Of a stretch of 8,926 bases of DNA, positions 5,895 through 8,926 are shown one piece after another. This stretch comes from RBG-16-66-20 sp035308765 (lineage in GTDB: Bacteria; Pseudomonadota; Gammaproteobacteria; Burkholderiales; SG8-39): the NCBI GenBank assembly GCA_035308765.1, contig DATGGA010000003.1, forward strand, positions 1 to 8,926. Reading direction: 5' to 3'. The stretch's first letter is position 1. The number at the start of each line of letters is the position of its first letter. The notes below the pieces were generated by a model. It ran no database searches, was not told the origin of the DNA, and saw only the letters and a list, made by a program, of their open reading frames with translations. The translations under genes were made by a program, and so were the position numbers.

Positions 5895-7694
5895 ATGGCC
5901 GCTGTAGACCCGAAAGTCGCCGAACACCGCCTGACCATCTCTGAACTGCTCGACTGGCTGGTCGAGGACAAGATGGTGGACCCGGCCGACGCGGAGAAGA
6001 TGAAGAAGGAGCGGCGCTATTTCCGCGGCGCGCAGCATCCGCTGTCGCTGATCGCGGACCAGAAGTGGAAAAGCCTGCTGCCGCCGAACAAGTCGCTGAC
6101 GCTGGAGCCGCTCACCGAGTGGCTCGCCGAGCGCGTCGGCATGGAATACCGCCACATCGATCCGCTGAAGATCGAATTCTCCTCGGTCACCGAGGTGATG
6201 TCCTCGGCCTACGCGACGCGCTTCAAGATCCTGCCGATCGGCGTCAACAGCAAGGAAGCCGTGATCGCGGTCTCCGAGCCTTTCGTGCGCGAGTGGGAGA
6301 AGGAGCTGCAGCGCATCACCAAGCTCGAGCTGCGGCGCGTGATCGCCAACCCGGTGGACATCGAGCGCTACCAGGTCGAGTTCTACAACCTCGCCAAGTC
6401 GATGAAGGGCGCGGCCAAGGGCATTGCCGGCACCTCGGGGCTGTCGAATTTCGAGCAGCTGGTCGAGATGGGCTCGGGCAACAAGCAGTTCGACGCCAAC
6501 GACGCGCACATCGTCAAGCTGGTGGACTGGATCTGGAGCTACGCCTTCGAGCAGCGCGCGAGCGACATCCACATTGAGCCGCGGCGCGAGTTCGGCATCG
6601 TGCGCTTCCGCATCGACGGCGTGATGCACCAGGTCTACCAGATCCCATCCACGGTGCTCGCCGCCATGACCAGCCGCATCAAGATCCTGTCGCGTATGGA
6701 CGTGGTGGAGAAGCGCCGGCCGCAGGATGGCCGCATCAAGACGCGCACGCTGGACGGCGAGGAGGTGGAGCTGCGCCTGTCCACGCTGCCCACGGCATTC
6801 GGCGAGAAGCTGGTGATGCGGATCTTCGATCCCGACGTGCTGGTGCGCGATTTCCGGGAACTCGGATTTTCCGAGGAAGACCAGCAGCGCTGGAAGGAAA
6901 TGACCGAAAAGCCGAACGGCATCGTGCTGGTGACCGGGCCGACCGGTTCGGGCAAGACGACGACGCTGTACTCGACCCTGAAGCAGCTCTCGACGCCGGA
7001 AGTGAACGTCTGCACCGTCGAGGACCCGATCGAGATGGTGGAGGGTTCCTTCAACCAGATGCAAGTGTCCAGCGCGATCGACCTGGGCTTCGCCGAGGGC
7101 CTGCGCGCGCTCATGCGCCAGGACCCGGACATCATCATGGTGGGCGAGATCCGCGACCTGGAAACCGCGGAAATGGCGGTGCAGGCCGCGCTCACCGGGC
7201 ACCTGGTGCTCTCCACGCTGCACACCAACGACGCGCCCAGCGCGCTGACGCGGCTGCTCGAACTGGGCATCAAGCCCTACCTGCTGGTGGCGACGATGAA
7301 CGGCGTCATGGCCCAGCGGCTCGTGCGCATCCTCTGCCCGCACTGCAAGCAGAAGGTGGAACTGCACCGCGTCGAGGACGTGCACGCCTGGGAGGGGCTG
7401 GTCGCGCCATGGAAGGCGAACCGGCCGGCATCGGTATACAAGCCGGTGGGCTGCCTCGAGTGCCGCATGACCGGCTTCATCGGCCGCGTCGGCATCTACG
7501 AAACACTGGTCTGCACGCGGCCGATCAAGGAGATCGTGGGCGCCGGCGCCGACCTGGGCAAGATCCGCGACCAGGCCTACCGCGACGGCATGAAGCCGCT
7601 GCGCATCAGCGGCGCGATGAAAGTGGCCGCGGGCTTCACCACCATAGAGGAAGTGATCAAGACCGCGCCTTCCGCCATGGAAGCGGCGGGCTAG
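5895..7694 (+). CDS. GspE/PilB/MshE-family secretion or type IV pilus assembly ATPase (orphan)
   Basis: This cytoplasmic hexameric ATPase family powers pilus or pseudopilus extension. From ATG 5895 it is 599 aa. N-terminal domains (about 10-60 and 65-165) resemble the MshEN/T2SSE_N region. The motor part has ASDIHIEP (near 220), Walker A GPTGSGKT (348-355), Asp box VEDP (375-378), Walker B PDIIMVGEIRD (411-421), His box TGHLVLSTLHTNDA (434-447) and two presumed zinc-binding pairs, CPHC (481-484) and CLEC (520-523). Every catalytic motif looks intact, so it should be active. Its start has AGGGA only a few bases upstream. An in-frame GTG at 5847, with GGGGAGGGG before it, would add 16 residues (MGQSGFPCSFGHNLRD) that do not look like a family N-terminus; I prefer 5895. 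No PilC, PilD, pilin or Gsp genes are in the window, so which machine it drives is unknown. PilT-type retraction is less likely because the long N-terminal region and CxxC pairs are extension-ATPase features. Confidence 0.93.
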   Translation: MAAVDPKVAEHRLTISELLDWLVEDKMVDPADAEKMKKERRYFRGAQHPLSLIADQKWKSLLPPNKSLTLEPLTEWLAERVGMEYRHIDPLKIEFSSVTEVMSSAYATRFKILPIGVNSKEAVIAVSEPFVREWEKELQRITKLELRRVIANPVDIERYQVEFYNLAKSMKGAAKGIAGTSGLSNFEQLVEMGSGNKQFDANDAHIVKLVDWIWSYAFEQRASDIHIEPRREFGIVRFRIDGVMHQVYQIPSTVLAAMTSRIKILSRMDVVEKRRPQDGRIKTRTLDGEEVELRLSTLPTAFGEKLVMRIFDPDVLVRDFRELGFSEEDQQRWKEMTEKPNGIVLVTGPTGSGKTTTLYSTLKQLSTPEVNVCTVEDPIEMVEGSFNQMQVSSAIDLGFAEGLRALMRQDPDIIMVGEIRDLETAEMAVQAALTGHLVLSTLHTNDAPSALTRLLELGIKPYLLVATMNGVMAQRLVRILCPHCKQKVELHRVEDVHAWEGLVAPWKANRPASVYKPVGCLECRMTGFIGRVGIYETLVCTRPIKEIVGAGADLGKIRDQAYRDGMKPLRISGAMKVAAGFTTIEEVIKTAPSAMEAAG

Positions 7695-7697
7695 CGC

Positions 7698-8926
7698 GTG
7701 GCTTGGTCGCAGCTCATCGAGGCGCTGCTGCTGATCACGGGCGGCCTGGTGCTGTTCGGCGTCTGGTACACGGCGCGCCGGCGCGACCGCCTCGCGACGC
7801 AGGCCCTGCGCCTTTCCGAGGAACGCTTCCGGCACCTGACGTCGCTGTCGGCGGACTGGTTCTGGGAAACCGACGCCGCGCACCGCGTCAGCTGGCTCTC
7901 GGGCGGCCCCGCCGTGGCGGCGCTGTTCGGCGCCGAGATGGCGCACGGCAAGCGGCTCTGGGAAGTGCCCGGCGTGCTGGTCGAACCACGCGCGCTGGTG
8001 GAGCACTTCGAGAGGCTGCAGCAGCTCGACGCACAGCTGCCGTTCTTCGACTTCGTGATATCGCGCATCGACGCGGGCGAGGTGCGCACGCACACGGTCA
8101 CCGGGAAGCCGCGCTACGACGCCTCCGGCAGATTCCTCGGCTACCGCGGGGTCGGTCAGGACATCTCCGGCAAGCGTCGCGCCGAGATCGCGCTCGGCGA
8201 GGCGAAGGAGCGGCTGCAGCTCGCGCTGGAGGGTTCCAGCGCCAGCCTGTGGGACACCGACTTGCGCACGGGCGAGGTGTACCTGAGCGAAGGCTGGGCG
8301 GATTCCATCGGCCAGCCGCGCGCCGGCACGCGCTCCACCGTCGAAGAGCTCATGAAAATGGTGCATCCAGACGACTTGCCGCGCGTGCGGCGCGAGTCGA
8401 TGCGCACGGTCAAGGGCGAGAGCAGCGAGTACCTGCAGGAGCACCGCGTGCGCACGCGCTCGGGCGACTGGAAATGGATCCTGACGCGCGGCAAGGTCGT
8501 GGAGCGCGACGCCGCCGGCGGCCGCGCGCTGCGCATGACCGGCACCAACGTGGATGTCACCGAGCGCAAGCGCGCAGAGCAGGCGCTGCGCGACGCCGAG
8601 GAGCGCTACCGCTCGCTGATCGAGCTCGCGCCCGACGGCGTGACCGTGTTTTCCAACGGCATTCTTGAGTACGCCAACCCGGCGGCCGCCCGGCTGATGA
8701 AGGCTGTTTCCGCGAAGCAGCTGGTCGGCAGGAAGGTGGAGGAATTCATCCACCCCGAGCACCTCGGGAGCTTCAACGAGCGCATGCGCTATCTCGCCGC
8801 CGGCCCCGGCGCGACCGATTCCCAGGAGCGCATGCTGCGCTGCCTGGACGGCAGCACCATCAGCGTCGAGACCTCCAGCGTGTCCTACCTGGAGCGCGGG
8901 CGCCTGGTGATGCAGTCGGTGTTCCG
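7698..8926 (+). CDS. Membrane-anchored multi-PAS sensor protein, 3' end cut by window edge (output domain not seen)
   Basis: This is a signal-sensing protein with 409 complete codons visible and an open frame to the right edge. From GTG 7698, one hydrophobic helix (residues 6-24) is followed by an arginine-rich ARRRDR (26-31), so the rest should be cytoplasmic. Three PAS domains follow. PAS1 starts near 42 (ERFRHL, then SADWFWETD 51-59) and ends GVGQDIS (151-157). PAS2 runs about 172-290, with HPDD (223-226) and the PAC end GTNVDVTERKRAE (282-294). PAS3 starts near 302 (ERYRSL, then LAPDGV) and is cut at QSVF, just where a DITERK-type end is expected. Short helical linkers join them. The output could be GGDEF/EAL, histidine kinase or another PAS; the PAS1 style is one I associate with betaproteobacterial cyclic-di-GMP enzymes, which is inference. 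The GTG lies 3 nt after the ATPase stop, with only a weak GGCGGG ribosome site, so coupled translation is likely. Confidence 0.9.
   Translation, partial: MAWSQLIEALLLITGGLVLFGVWYTARRRDRLATQALRLSEERFRHLTSLSADWFWETDAAHRVSWLSGGPAVAALFGAEMAHGKRLWEVPGVLVEPRALVEHFERLQQLDAQLPFFDFVISRIDAGEVRTHTVTGKPRYDASGRFLGYRGVGQDISGKRRAEIALGEAKERLQLALEGSSASLWDTDLRTGEVYLSEGWADSIGQPRAGTRSTVEELMKMVHPDDLPRVRRESMRTVKGESSEYLQEHRVRTRSGDWKWILTRGKVVERDAAGGRALRMTGTNVDVTERKRAEQALRDAEERYRSLIELAPDGVTVFSNGILEYANPAAARLMKAVSAKQLVGRKVEEFIHPEHLGSFNERMRYLAAGPGATDSQERMLRCLDGSTISVETSSVSYLERGRLVMQSVF

Noticed and set aside
7409..8668. A 419-codon plus-strand open frame overlapping the ATPase end and the sensor
   Set aside because: It is a shifted frame with Arg/Ala-rich composition; the PAS motifs are in the frame starting at GTG 7698.
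5871..8762. A 963-codon minus-strand open frame opposite the ATPase and sensor genes
   Set aside because: It lies antisense to two genes with clear family motifs, and its translation is rich in Arg, His, Leu and Ala without any recognisable domain. It is a by-product of strong third-position GC.

Overview
The window is gene-dense, GC-rich DNA (roughly 60-70% in the stretches I counted). It suggests a Gram-negative proteobacterium, most likely a betaproteobacterium. Evidence for a Gram-negative is a complete tripartite efflux system with a NodT-type outer-membrane lipoprotein. The betaproteobacterial leaning rests on the style of the GspE/PilB-like ATPase and on the 'LSADWFWETD' type of PAS domain; I could not confirm it by any search.

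Left part (1-5663, minus strand): a three-gene RND efflux operon, transcribed leftwards in the order outer-membrane factor (5663-4227), periplasmic adaptor (4230-3025), inner-membrane RND pump (3028 to beyond position 1). The pump runs off the left edge with 1009 residues visible, so only a short C-terminal tail is missing. Both junctions are 4-base stop/start overlaps (ATGA and GTGA), so the three proteins are probably translationally coupled and made together. The pump resembles the MdtB/MdtC branch of the HAE1 family and keeps the intramembrane Asp-Asp pair and the Lys of the proton relay. The three products would form a channel from inner membrane to outside that exports small hydrophobic or amphiphilic compounds; the substrate cannot be read from the sequence.

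Middle (5664-5894): a 231-bp divergent intergenic region. It holds a plausible promoter for the efflux operon (-10 TATACT, a 20-bp spacer carrying short repeats, an A/T tract in UP-element position). On the other side are a weak -10-like CATAAT and a canonical four-run G-quadruplex motif just upstream of the ATPase gene.

Right part (5895-8926, plus strand): an orphan GspE/PilB/MshE-family secretion ATPase (599 aa, all nucleotide-binding motifs and the two CxxC pairs intact), followed 3 nt after its stop by a membrane-anchored sensor with at least three tandem PAS domains. The sensor runs off the right edge before any output domain. The two genes look like one transcription unit linking a type IV pilus/type II secretion-type motor to a sensory protein. 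No other pilus or secretion gene lies in the window.

The many other long open frames are antisense or frame-shifted shadows of these five genes. I found no RNA genes, mobile elements, CRISPR arrays or terminators. The efflux operon is a familiar kind of system. The part least explained by standard annotation is the divergent control region together with the ATPase-PAS sensor pair.
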